Part shown: one piece after another, positions 31,739-42,669 of the stretch | Layout of the letters: every line of letters begins with the position of its first letter | Position numbering within the stretch: position 1 is the stretch's first letter | NCBI RefSeq assembly: GCF_033473495.1 | Contig: NC_088940.1 | Span: forward strand, 124,001 to 188,000 | Length of the DNA stretch: 64,000 nucleotides | DNA from: Cercospora beticola | Taxonomy: Eukaryota > Ascomycota > Dothideomycetes > Mycosphaerellales > Mycosphaerellaceae | Direction: 5' to 3' | Notes under the pieces: model-generated | The model's input: the letters and a program-made list of their open reading frames with translations, nothing else | Told to the model about the DNA's origin: nothing | The model's database searches: none | Translations under genes and position numbers: made by a program

Positions 31739-34593
31739 AGTGGATCACTAGGGCAGGGGCCAAGGGTTCGAGTCTATTTGTGAGCGTTCTGTTATGCATT
31801 ATGGACTTCTGGAGCAGCTTCGTTTTGGACAAGACTATTACTATTCCAATCGTGTAGGTTTACAACGATATGCACGAATTCAGCGGGCTTCGATCGCGCA
31901 CCTCCTGGCCTTCATTTTTGTCCACGACAGCTGAATGATTGGTGAGTGCGTGAAGAAGTATCAATGTCCTTCAGCCAGCCACAATTTTTTTCACGTTCCC
32001 GATCAGGTTGTCGCTCAGCTCGCCACCTTCACGACAAAATCTCAACAATGAAAGTACTTGTGTACTTACCGTGCCACATCACAATCGATCCCACACGCAT
32101 GCCACGTTTCTCCCCTGACACCAATCTGCTTCTCGCATGCATGCATTGAAGGATTGCCACATTCTGCAAGCCAAGACCACTTTGTAAGTCTTATGTAACA
32201 CGACAGAACGCTTGCATGCAATCCTGTTCGCCGTCGCCGATGCAGTATGCAGTGTACAATGCAGTGTGGCGACCAATGGCAAAGTTTCTTTGATCGGAAT
32301 TCGGTTTCCATGAATGGGATGGAGGATGGGATGGAGGATCTTGAGTGCATTGACGGAGGAGGTTCATGCAGGGGAGGAAGTCTTGTCATCAGGTTGACTA
32401 CATTGTGACATTTAGATGGATGAGATGGTTGGGATGGAACGTGTTCGCATATTGTAAGCATAAGCTTTTCCTGTCTTTGGAAGGTGTGAGATTGTGAGGA
32501 GGATGATGGGAGGGGAAGGATGTGGTATGTGGTATGTTCCTGGGAGCCAAGATTCCGTTGCTCTTGGAAGGACGGGTGCATGAGATCGATGGATGAGATG
32601 AGATGTGGTTTAGAAAAAACATTCGAGAGACGAGATTGCGGTCCTCTTCCTGAAATTGTCCTCGCGATCAAGAGATGCCAACAGACTGTGTATCACATGG
32701 CTCCAGCCTCGAATTGTAGAACTTCGTCTCGTCCTTCACTTGTTCATACTGCTGATCTACGACAAGGCTCTTCGCTAGTGCCATTCCTTCTTGCTAGCGG
32801 GAGGTAGGGTATTTAAGAGCGAGCTCAGCTTGCACTTGTGATCCTTCCCGGATCCTCTGAGAAACCTGGAGTTTGCTCTGTGTAACGAATTCGGAAATTC
32901 TTGCGAGATGGAGATTTAGCGGTGCGGTATGGATGAGTAGGTCGTTACAGCTGCATAGACAAAGTACGGAGGAAGCAGGATAGATGTCGCTAGCAGGAGG
33001 CTTTTCTCGACGATGTGCCTCACTCTGCAGTTTTACTGAAGGGATTTTCTTCTTCTCATGGGAAATGCCGAGGAATTTGACAGCGGTACCGATCAAGACT
33101 CTTCCCAGTCTGGTATGCAAACCGCCATTGATTTGTGATCTGGTTCTGATATTTTTGCTGACTGCACGCCGAGGGCCCTTTAGCCACGTAGGAATCCCGA
33201 AGGAATCGGACGTTGCATGTTCCCGAGCCGAGACGAAGACGGGAGACATTGAGATCGTTGACGTGCTCCATCGTTGCAGAGACGGGAATCAATCGCCTGC
33301 AAGCCGTATTCTGGCAGATGGTAGGATCGGGTGTACGGACTTCTGGATGTGGATCATTATTCGATCTCGTGTGAAGAATCCACAACGTCTGAGATATCGG
33401 TAGGACTTGTCGCGACGAAAACGCTGATCGACCTCTTCTTGAAAGGTTGTGGAAAAGTCGCGAAATTATGCATCGTGGTTCACTAGAGAGGTGTAAATAT
33501 TCTGGGTTGGTAGCATGACACGGCACGTCCCAGAGTGCGGTCAAAATTTGAACGCGTGCTGAAGGTACCATATGACTGGAAACCCACATGACTCGAGCAT
33601 TGGTTGCGCTACACTCGAAGTGAGACATGCCGGACGAAAGGTATAGATCGAATATAGAAGGACGTGCACAGCAGCTCCTGCCTCGTAAGGCTTGGATCCG
33701 CACTTCGATGTCTGTCAACACAAAGTTGTCGATCTCAATTCCCATAGGCCAATGCTGCTGACCGTATCACCGTACACTGGAGGCCAACACATGCTATACC
33801 TGACCTTCACCATATCAGCTCTCTGCGCGGCAACTCTGGACAGATCGAATCTACTCGACAAGATGCTTCAGTGCACCGAAAATACTTTCAGCCCAGACTA
33901 ATCACGCATCGGTGGGACTGGAGTGGTCATCGCTGGAATGCTCGGCTCCATTGACTTTGCGGTATCGTTTTCTCCTTCCGGACGGATCCTGCCAACGATC
34001 ATAACTCCGAGCGAGTGCTGTGCCTCGGATCCTCGACCCCAAAAGCACTGCGTAAGATGCAAGCCACCCTCGCTTCTTTCGCGCGGCGCAGCGTGCGTGC
34101 CATGTGTGTTTGCATGCGTGGCTGCGGGCCGTGTCTTGCTTCGGTTCCGAATGGCGCTGTCTGCTTCGACTTCTCTTACTGGTCGGCCGCCGGCCATGTG
34201 GCGCGCTCGCGCCGCAATGTTGCAGTCGATGCGAAGCTGAAAAATTCCGTCCTGCATGCGCGCGCCACCGTTCGTGGTCGAAACGATAATGTACGGAGGT
34301 TGTCGTACGGCGCTGAACGAGCGTGGTAGAGGTACCGTCGCTCTGCCGGTGAAGTCTTTGCACGCGACAAACTTTCGACTGAAAAAGTGCGAATGCGCGG
34401 AAGGATCGAGCTTGCCGGAAGCCTGGGGGCCAGGGTCCGAGCTAGCAAACCTGCACGTTCTCTTGTCCCAGCTTTCCGTCGAGCCGTCGTGACGATGAAC
34501 ACCTCCCTGATCGGGAAGATGACTTCCAGTTGGGAGCTAGTTGCTCCACTCCTTGGGGGCTGTGCTGGGAAAGCATTAATCCGTTGCGAATGC
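31739..34593. other. Gene-poor spacer
   Basis: About 2.9 kb with no supportable gene. A strand-asymmetric tract at 32280-32600 is rich in GGATGG/GATGAG. The longest frame, 33056-33745 on the minus strand (229 aa), has no recognisable motif and is not called. Confidence 0.5.
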
Positions 34594-35274
34594 TCATCGC
34601 GGGTTGCTCCTGCTAATGAGCTCGATAGCCTTGTTGCGTACTCCAGTTCGATTGCAGCATGCAACGACAACGTAGAGCGGTTCGCGGATGTCCAGTGTGC
34701 TCGCGCCTGGGCTCGAAGAAACGGGACTTTGCGAACCTGCCTTTTGTCGCGCCACAGTCACCGCGTTCGCAAGCTCCACGATGGCCTGACATTCGTTGGC
34801 GAAAACGTCGTCAGTTCTCATGCTAGGGCCAGCTTGTGAGGCCAGGATGGTGCACGAGAGATGGTTGGCCTTGAGAATCCGTGATCGAGTGACCTCATCA
34901 GGCTTCATGCCGGACATGTGGAGTGATAAGTACGCGGTAAACGCTTGTTCCCATTGTTCGAGCCATCGCTGGAAGTGTCGCTTTTCCTGGCCATCGATGG
35001 GAGAGCCGGGTGGTGATGCTCTGGCAGGATTACCTTGCCATGACTTGTTCAATCGGGTTGCGCAATGTTGTAATGTCGCTTGAGCTTGCGCTATACTCGT
35101 GATGTGGGAAACGACTGGCATGGGCAGCTCCCTCGACGGTCCAAGCAGCATCGAACCGTGGCCGTTGGCAGATATCAGAGGTGATGAAGGCATCTCTACT
35201 GACATCTGATAAGCGGTGCGAATTTTGGGAAGTTTCGTATTGACATAGTGTATTTCTCGTGTTGCAGTGGGCAT
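34594..35274 (-). pseudogene. Fragment of a fungal Zn2Cys6-type transcription factor (C-terminal region)
   Basis: A 226-aa frame that resembles the C-terminal part of Zn(II)2Cys6 regulators: an alpha-helical middle (FQRWLEQWEQAFTAYLSLHM, then SRILKANHLSCTILASQAGP), followed by the hallmark LDIREPLYVVVACC with RTGVRNKAIELISRSNPR, corresponding to PLYxxAxKCRxxxxRxxAIxLL in intact members. The frame stops right where a conserved Trp-containing segment normally continues, and no Cys6 zinc cluster is found in the 700 bp upstream. It is therefore a truncated or decayed copy, or a gene whose remaining exons I cannot place. It would otherwise act as a nuclear regulator. Confidence 0.5.
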
Positions 35275-37455
35275 CGTTTATGTGGACCTTGCTCGCGGTG
35301 TGGCCGATTGACTCCTGCGTCACGGATGCAGCTGGATCAGAGGCTTCGTAAGGCTTTGTCGGAGGACTGCTGGGCGTCTTTTATGACTGAGACTTTGTCA
35401 TTCGTTCGCCACTGTCCGGCAGTTGAGTACGGTGGGAGGCGTGTGCAGACAGGAGGACGCAGGGTGGCTTATAAAAAAGAATCGCACGATTGCTGTAGTG
35501 CCTTGGCTGGTGGCCACGTGGAATGCGATGCTTGCGTTGAACTCTAACGGCCACGCAGTGGTACAGCTGATGATGCTAAGCGCAGTCGTCGAGGCGTCTC
35601 GTATCGCAAAGGGAGGTGGCCACGAGCGGACCTATATCGAATCGCTATCCTGCAGTAGTTAGCTGAGACAAGCTTCCAGTCAGGCTTTACGGAATGCGGT
35701 CAAAGCACATCAGCGGGCAAGCCTGATGACAACAGGGTGCCCACGGTGCCTCGTGAAGGTTTGGTGGCTTCATGTAGCGCTCGAATCCTGATGGATGAAC
35801 AGGCTATGGCTCGCTTTTCTTCCTGGTCGCAGGATTCGCGTCTCGCTTATGGGGTTCGCGGTGTAGCGAACGAGGCGTCATAGGCTCATAAGACGACTTG
35901 CCCTCGATGCCATACGCCCGTCTAGTGACGGTCACTGTACGTATTCTTTTTAGTTGGCTCGCCGGGGAATGGGGCACACTGGCCTGCTCGCGTGCCGGCC
36001 TCCTCTCCATGTGCACCGGCGGAGTGGAGCGTGGTCACTGCTGAGATGTGCGGCGTACGGCGCTTACTGCGCGCCTAAGGGCAATCCTTGCACACCGGTA
36101 GCAATGTGAGGCACGTCCACAGCGGCCACCACCAACCATGACGGCCGCGGTGGGAGTGGGAGCGCCACCTTACGCGCCGCGAGGCTGCTTTTTCGTCTCC
36201 GAAGCCAAGCAGGCAAAGGCGGGCTGCGCTGCGCCGCCGGTCTGCAGCCTTGCTTGCTGTCAATCCTGCTGAGGGAGCGATCTCGCATCGGGTTGCATGT
36301 CCATCAGAATCAAGTGAACCCTGCACGAATCATGATGCTTTGGCAGTCCTTGCGAGCCCGATTCCTTCGGCTTCCCTAGTTTCACGAAGCTTTGGAGATG
36401 CTTTGAGCTAGAAGGTTGAGAATGCGCCGAGATAGGGCTTAGCCTATTTTTGCCCGTGCGTAGTCATCGTGTTTCTGCTGCCAGAGCGTGGCCGGAGGCC
36501 ACATCATCATACCGGCGCAGTCCGCCAGGCACGGCGGTGACAACCAGCTGGAGGCTGAGGCAGGATCGACGGTAGCATTCGCTGCTTGTTTCACCGAGCA
36601 GCGAGCCCAGACAGAACAATGCCAACTTTCCTCATTGGGAAGCTCGCGCGCGACGAGTAGGGCTAACAACGAGCAGCAGAAAACGCAAAAACAGCCATGT
36701 TTGCGTGCACGCTGCCCTCGGTCCCGATGGATTGGTCGTCACTCACGGGCGATGAGATGTGGCTGCTCCTTTCACGCGGCCAAGCCTCGTGGCCTGGAAA
36801 CGACGACAGCCACATGACCAGCAGATTTAATATTATTTACGGCTGGCCGAAGGCCAGAAGCAGATGCAGACGCGCCGCCGATGTTCTGGAGGCGTCTGCG
36901 GCATACAGCGCAGCGGCACCGCCTGACAGCCAAGGTCGGACCGGATATTGCCTTCTATATCAGCTCTAGCACATGGCCAAACAATGGTCAACATGACGGG
37001 AAACCTCCGCAAGCTCCTTGTCCAACACCGTCTCAAATGATCCAGCGCGTGCTCGCATGCGAGTTCCCCAGGAAAAGGAACCGCCGCAAGTCGTGGCCGG
37101 AAAAGGGACGACGACATCGGCAGTGCCCTAGCTCTGCGGCTGCGGAGTGCGGAGGCTCGTCGACTGCTTGCACGACCTTCACTTCTTGCACATGCAAATG
37201 CAAACATGTGATGTTCTTGATGCTGGGTGTCATGAGCCCAGGACCAGTATGCAATTCCTGAGGCACGGTGAGTCTTCACAAGATTGCTTACTGCGGATGA
37301 CGTCTGGGACAGGGTGCCTCGGCATGTGCAATCGCCTCGGAACCACAAGGCTCGGAGCTCGCGCATGATCACACCAAAACACATAGACCAGATTCATTGT
37401 TCCAGTTCGCACTTCACTTCTCCTTCAACTCCTCGAAGACAGAACAGAAAACACA
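35275..37455. other. Gene-poor spacer upstream of the thiolase
   Basis: About 2.2 kb of GC-balanced DNA with many short overlapping frames on both strands and nothing recognisable. The last 100 bp before 37456 are C/A-rich, consistent with a 5'UTR. Confidence 0.5.
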
Positions 37456-38721
37456 ATGGCGAACCAAAGCACAACCGCAGCCGCGCAAGGCCGAGTCCAG
37501 CAAGTCGTTGGCCACATGCAAGCTACAGGCAAAGCAGGCCTGCTTGAGAAGCGTCCCGATGATATCGTTGTCACCTGCGCACTCCGAACAGCCATCACAA
37601 AAGGCGGCCGAGGAGGCTTCAAGGATACTGCGGGTGCAGATTTGCTCCACGGTGCTTTCAAGGGCCTGATCGAGCGCTCCGGCATCGATCCAGCTCTGGT
37701 CGAAGATGTTTCAGTAGGGTGCGTCCTGGCTCCAGGTGGAGGTGCAACAGAATTCCGAGCAGCGGCTCTTGCAGCCGGGTTTCCAGACAGCACGGCAGTC
37801 AAGAGCCTGAACAGACAATGCAGTTCTGGTCTGCAGGCATGTGCCGAAATCGCCAACGCCATCAAAGCAGGCATGATCGAGATCGGTGTGGGAGCTGGTG
37901 TGGAGAGCATGAGCACACAGTACGGACCACAAGCTGTCACTGAATTCAGTGACCTGCTCGAGGGCCACAAGGCCGCAGCCGAGTGCAAGGTGCCTATGGG
38001 TCTTCTCAGTGAGAACATGGCCAAGGACAAGGGAATCACAAGGGCCGCGCAAGATCAGTTCGCAGCAGACAGCTACAAGAAGGCTGGTCAGGCGAACAAA
38101 GCAGGACTCTTTAAGGAAGAAATCTACCCATTGAAGGTCAAGTGGACAGACCCAAAGACCGACGAGGAGAAGGAGATCACTGTTGCTGCCGATGATGGTG
38201 TCCGCGAGGTCACTGTGGAGTCGCTGGGCAAGATCAAGGCTGCATTCTCCAAGGACGGCTCTATCCACGCCGGCAACGCATCTCAAATCTCGGATGGCGC
38301 CGCCGCAGTGCTCCTGATGAAGCGCAGCACAGCCGAGCGTCTTGGACAAAAGATTATGGGCAAGTACGTGACAGCATCAGTGGTTGGTGTCCCACCACTT
38401 CTCATGGGCATTGGTCCTTGGAAAGCCATTCCAGAGGCTCTCAAGAAGGCCGGTATTACCAAGGATGATGTGGACATTTACGAGATCAACGAGGCTTTTG
38501 CATCGCAATGTTTGTGGTGCGCCAACGAACTTGGCCTGCCTGCAGAGAAGATCAACCCCAAGGGCGGTGCAATCGCATTCGGACACCCGCTCGGCTGTAC
38601 TGGAGCTCGACAAGTTAGCACCCTGCTGTACGAGCTGAAGAGAACGAACAAGAAGATTGGCTTGACATCTATGTGTGTCGGCACAGGAATGGGTATGGCT
38701 GCTGTTTGGGTCGCAGAATAG
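37456..38721 (+). CDS. Peroxisomal 3-ketoacyl-CoA thiolase
   Basis: A single-exon 421-aa enzyme that cleaves 3-ketoacyl-CoA to acetyl-CoA and a shortened acyl-CoA, the last step of beta-oxidation. The N-terminus carries a PTS2-like nonapeptide RVQQVVGHM at 13-21, as in Pot1 homologues, implying peroxisomal import. Catalytic features are present: the nucleophile Cys122 in LNRQCSSGLQ, NEAFASQ, the His in GHPLGCTGARQ, and the second Cys in MCVGTGMGMAAV. Gly-rich motifs VGAGVESMS and HAGNASQISDGAAAVLL are typical. Length is as expected. It converges with cutC, with 439 bp between stop codons. Confidence 0.93.
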   Translation: MANQSTTAAAQGRVQQVVGHMQATGKAGLLEKRPDDIVVTCALRTAITKGGRGGFKDTAGADLLHGAFKGLIERSGIDPALVEDVSVGCVLAPGGGATEFRAAALAAGFPDSTAVKSLNRQCSSGLQACAEIANAIKAGMIEIGVGAGVESMSTQYGPQAVTEFSDLLEGHKAAAECKVPMGLLSENMAKDKGITRAAQDQFAADSYKKAGQANKAGLFKEEIYPLKVKWTDPKTDEEKEITVAADDGVREVTVESLGKIKAAFSKDGSIHAGNASQISDGAAAVLLMKRSTAERLGQKIMGKYVTASVVGVPPLLMGIGPWKAIPEALKKAGITKDDVDIYEINEAFASQCLWCANELGLPAEKINPKGGAIAFGHPLGCTGARQVSTLLYELKRTNKKIGLTSMCVGTGMGMAAVWVAE

Positions 38722-39160
38722 ATACATGTATGATACCTCTTGGACCACTTCACGTTATATTAGATCAAAGAAGCATATCTCAATTCACATCTACAGTGCG
38801 TTTGGATGCGTTCTTGGTCCGCGGTCGGCTTAACGACCAGCCGAGCTGACCGGTGAAAGATGCTGCCACGACCACGATTCCAACCGCTTTTCTTTCAATC
38901 TCCAAGATTCTCTCTGCACTCGACTGCCAACTCGAAGACGCTTTTGACTACTACGGTGTACATGCCTTCTTTGATGCTACTGCCCCCACTCGTCACATGC
39001 TCTTCAACTGGACCGATCTCCGTACTTGCCAAGAACTTTTCGTCAACACAACGCGTTTGACGCGCCCGCGGATCCTTTCAGCAGCATTGGCCATAAGTGG
39101 CGATGGCAACGTAGCATTGCTGAAGGCTACACTCCAGACGCAACGTTCCGATACGATAAA

Positions 39161-39844
39161 TCATCTCTCATCGCCACCTTGCGACAAGATGGTCTTCATT
39201 TGCCGGATCTCGCGGTCGTCGGGCGTGACGCTATTTGCAGCAAGTGCAGAAGAATGGCAGACGGAGACGCCGGATGTCACGCGAACGCGCTGAACATTGC
39301 TCAGCCGGATGCCACCTCCTGCGATGATCACGATTCGTCCAGCGGCCTTCTCAACAAGTTGTTTGAGCACATCGGCTCCCGCAGCAGCATTGCTCGCTCC
39401 ACCCGAGCTCAAGATGGCATGGCATCCAGTGGCCACCACATCTTCGAGCGCTTGCATGAGATCGCCGGTTTCGTCGAATGCACGATGGAAGGTGCATGGC
39501 AGCGGGCTGGCGAGGCGGACCAGCTCCGCAGTGCGCGACACGTCGACGTGGTCCTCTCCATCCAGAAGACCAAACACGAATCCATCGGCTTCCGCGCGGA
39601 ACGCAGCAATGCTCCTGCGCATCTCCTCGAACTCTGCATCAGAGTATCGGAAGTTACCTGGCCGAGGTCGGATCATGGCGAAGACTGGCGTTGTCACTTG
39701 AGCCTTGACTTCCGACAGCCATGCTGAAGGTGGTGTGATACCGCCAGCGGCTTGATCGGTGCAAAGCTCAACGCGATCTGCACCAGCAGCAACAGCTATT
39801 ACTGCGCTCTTAGGGTGGAAGCATGCGATCTCAAGAAGCGCCAT
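39161..39844 (-). CDS. CutC family protein
   Basis: A 227-aa single-exon TIM-barrel protein. The start at 39844 (MALLEIACF) is chosen because CutC proteins begin with this strand; the frame is open upstream for 60 more codons of unrelated basic sequence. Family motifs are AGADRVELCTDQAAGGITPP, FAMIRPRPGNFRYSD, GFVFGLLDGEDHVD, TFHRAFDE and ILSSGGASNAAAG, followed by IIAGGGI. CutC was named for copper tolerance in bacteria and binds Cu(I) in human and bacterial forms, but its physiological role in fungi is unknown. The C-terminus after CHSSAL is slightly shorter than in many homologues and has no insertion. Confidence 0.88.
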   Translation of the reverse strand: MALLEIACFHPKSAVIAVAAGADRVELCTDQAAGGITPPSAWLSEVKAQVTTPVFAMIRPRPGNFRYSDAEFEEMRRSIAAFRAEADGFVFGLLDGEDHVDVSRTAELVRLASPLPCTFHRAFDETGDLMQALEDVVATGCHAILSSGGASNAAAGADVLKQLVEKAAGRIVIIAGGGIRLSNVQRVRVTSGVSVCHSSALAANSVTPDDREIRQMKTILSQGGDER

Positions 39845-41417
39845 TGCGTTGACAGCTGCGCCTCCTTCACGAGAGTGGACGGCTGCCGTCTGTCCTGACG
39901 GATCACGCTGTGGATCGCTGCACGAGCGCAGATTTCTGCGAGCTTTCACCTGGCGCCAAGTGCAACAATTGCGCTTATTCCTCTTCGATCTGAGTGGTCC
40001 CGAACGCCGCAGACTTGCTTCAAACAAGTTCGACGTGCAAGATGCAATCCTGCGATCCTTCGGCCAGGCTGCGCTGCGTACAGGCGGGCCGTCAGCTCAG
40101 CTCACCTCGAGCGAAAAGTTAGCTCGGTCTGATGAGACTGCCAAGGCATGTCGCACAAGTTGTTACGGCAAGCCGCTGTGATGCTAGCTGCATTGGCGAC
40201 TTCTCTGCGATGCAGCTGCATGCGCTTTCTGGTGGAACACAGGATCGAATCCTGCACGCGAGAAGTGATCCCATGATCCATCCTTCGCGAAGCACTGCAG
40301 GAATATGCAGTGAAAATCGTTTGGGGATAACTCGCAAACGTCCAGGCCGGCAGGAAACTTCGACACTTATGCAGACATACGGCGAGCTCGCTGTCGCTCG
40401 CGCGTTGGGCTTGATGGGACCACTCTCCGTGCTTTTGCCCATCTGAGGGCTGCAAAAATCAGCACTCAGCAAAGAGCGGTGTCACGTATGCTTCACGAGG
40501 ACGCATATGCCGATTGAGTAGCGCGCGAGACTTCAACCCCATGACGGAACCAAGATACCTCGATGCCCCGTGCCATGGCCAAGCACAAAGATTGTCCGCT
40601 ACCACATACAGCCCATCGACATTATGCCTGGCATGCTCCTCTCGCCTCCGGCCAGAGATTGCCATGCTTGTGTGCTCAGGACCAGTGAGCCGACCGGCTT
40701 GCGGTCGGGAGCCTGTTCAGGCGACCAACAATGCAGCGATGCTAATTGAAATGGCCTTGCTCGCGTCCACGCCGTGCAGCTAAAGGAGCGGAATGAGGCA
40801 CGTCGCAATCCCACGGCATCTTTCTCACGTCCTCTTAGCCCGAGGATCCTCCCAATGCTGTGCCATACCTGTTCCTCATCGCACGCATGCGCTAAGCGGG
40901 CTCGCATCCTGCAACCCACAGCGACGAGCCTGCCTGGCTCTTGCAATATTTTCGATGACTCCCGATCCCTTCTCATCCGCCCGACATGTCTGAAGCGGGC
41001 AGATAAGCACATTCTAGCCTTGCTATCCTGGCAAAGCCCCTATGAGCTTTTTCCAGAAGAGTGTGGACGCTGGCATGTGACCTCGTGTGAATTTCGTGAT
41101 CCATTGACCAAGATATGACGTTGTAGCAGTCATCATCGATACGCAGTGTAAGTGACACCAGGCATTGGCAATCAGTCTACCATTCGCAGATTTCCTTCGC
41201 AATATATCACATGTTTCAACAGTGTGTCCTCAAACGGGTGTCGCTGTCTGCTACTCCACAGGTCGTTCTCGTTACTCCACGATCGCACCTACTCCGTTAC
41301 ATAGCAATCCAAGAATACTCAACACCGATTTTCCAAAGATCCAGAAGACCCTCACCTATCATCAACAAACAATCAACAAGCCCAATCACTCTCTCAAAAA
41401 TACGACCCATCTCAACA
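39845..41417. other. Intergenic region
   Basis: About 1.6 kb between cutC and the lactate dehydrogenase gene, which are divergent. Short overlapping frames only. The last 200 bp before 41418 are open in the LDH frame but contain leader-like C/A-rich sequence. Confidence 0.5.
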
Positions 41418-42386
41418 ATGTCAACCTCCTCCCCCACAAAGATCTCCATCGTCGGCGCAGCAGGCACAGTCGGTTCTTCAATCGCCTTCTCCCTCATCCT
41501 CAACCCCATAGCCGGCCAAATCATCCTCAGCGACCCGCAAACCGAGATCGTACAAGCCCAAGCCGAAGACCTACGGGACGCAATTCTCCAAAGCGACACG
41601 ACCAGCACTCGCGTCCACGTCGCCGAGGACCCCTCCGAAGCCGGCCAAGCAGATATCATCATCATCACAGCCGGCGCAGCCCAAAAGAAAGGTGAAAGTC
41701 GTACAGATTTAGTCGGCAAAAACGCGAAAATTCTAAAATCTGTTGCGGAGGGTTTGGGAGAGGTTAAGAAAGAAGCTGTGGTGATTTGTGTAGCGAATCC
41801 TGTTGATGTTATGACTTTTTTCGCTCAGAAATTTATTAATTTACCAAAAGCGCAAATCTTTGGTAGTGGGACATTCCTCGACTCTGCAAGATTAAAAGGA
41901 CAATTGGCAAAACAAATCGGGATTTCACAGAGTAATATCGAAGCTTTTGTACTCGGCGAACATGGAAAAAGTCAAGTCGTCGCATGGTCTGCAGTTTCCG
42001 TTGGAGGAGTTCCACTCGATCGGATCGAAAAAACTAGCGAAAGCGTAAAAATCAACCGAGAGGAGGTTGAGGAGAATACGAAAGATAAAGCCGGAGCGAT
42101 TATCGAGGGAAAAGGAACGACGAATTATGGAATTGGCGCTGTGGTGGGGAGTATTTGTAAGGCTGTGTTGTTTGATCAGAGGGTTATTAGGCCGGTTAGT
42201 CATTGGAATGAGGAGTTGGGGGTTTGTTTGAGTATGCCGGCTGTTATTGGACGGGAGGGGTTGGTGAGGAGTGTGGAAGTGCCCGGGTTGAGTGGTGAGG
42301 AGATGGGGAGGGTGAGGAAGAGTGCGGAGAGTTTGAAAGAAGTTGTTGGGGAGGCGGAGAAGGTTTTGGAGGAAGGGGAGAAGTGA
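41418..42386 (+). CDS. L-lactate dehydrogenase
   Basis: A single-exon 322-aa enzyme of the LDH/MDH family, interconverting pyruvate and L-lactate with NAD(H). The Rossmann loop is VGAAGTVGSSIAF at 12-24, with Asp39 for the adenosine ribose. The specificity position in GAAQKKGESR (Gln89) is Gln, as in LDH, not the Arg of malate dehydrogenases. Arg95 in the mobile loop, Asp155/Arg158 in FLDSARLKG and the catalytic His182 in LGEHGKSQ are all present. The frame is open for 69 codons upstream with another ATG at 41211, so a longer N-terminus, conceivably a mitochondrial presequence, cannot be excluded; the start at 41418 matches the usual family length. Coding-strand composition changes sharply inside the gene (see findings). 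Confidence 0.9.
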   Translation: MSTSSPTKISIVGAAGTVGSSIAFSLILNPIAGQIILSDPQTEIVQAQAEDLRDAILQSDTTSTRVHVAEDPSEAGQADIIIITAGAAQKKGESRTDLVGKNAKILKSVAEGLGEVKKEAVVICVANPVDVMTFFAQKFINLPKAQIFGSGTFLDSARLKGQLAKQIGISQSNIEAFVLGEHGKSQVVAWSAVSVGGVPLDRIEKTSESVKINREEVEENTKDKAGAIIEGKGTTNYGIGAVVGSICKAVLFDQRVIRPVSHWNEELGVCLSMPAVIGREGLVRSVEVPGLSGEEMGRVRKSAESLKEVVGEAEKVLEEGEK

Positions 42387-42669
42387 TTTTTGGTGATGTG
42401 TTGTGAAGGTGAGGATGTGATTCTCAGAGTTTCAAGGCCGTGACGGTAGTTGAGAAGGTGGTCGATCTCGTCTACATGAGGCGTATTTGTGTAAGAAGAG
42501 TGTTCATGGACTGATTGGTGGTTTATTGTACATTGCTTCCTAGATACAGAGTATAGATGAATACAGTTCACATCCAGCTTCTCCTCAGTTGTACTGTTTC
42601 TTCCCTTCGTTATTCCGTACTTCATGCTAATGCGTCGTATGTAGCCACCTCGGAACTGGCAGCCCTGAA

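Noticed and set aside
33056..33745. 229-aa minus-strand frame
   Set aside because: No recognisable domain or signal, and no supporting splice structure; + strand frames overlap it.
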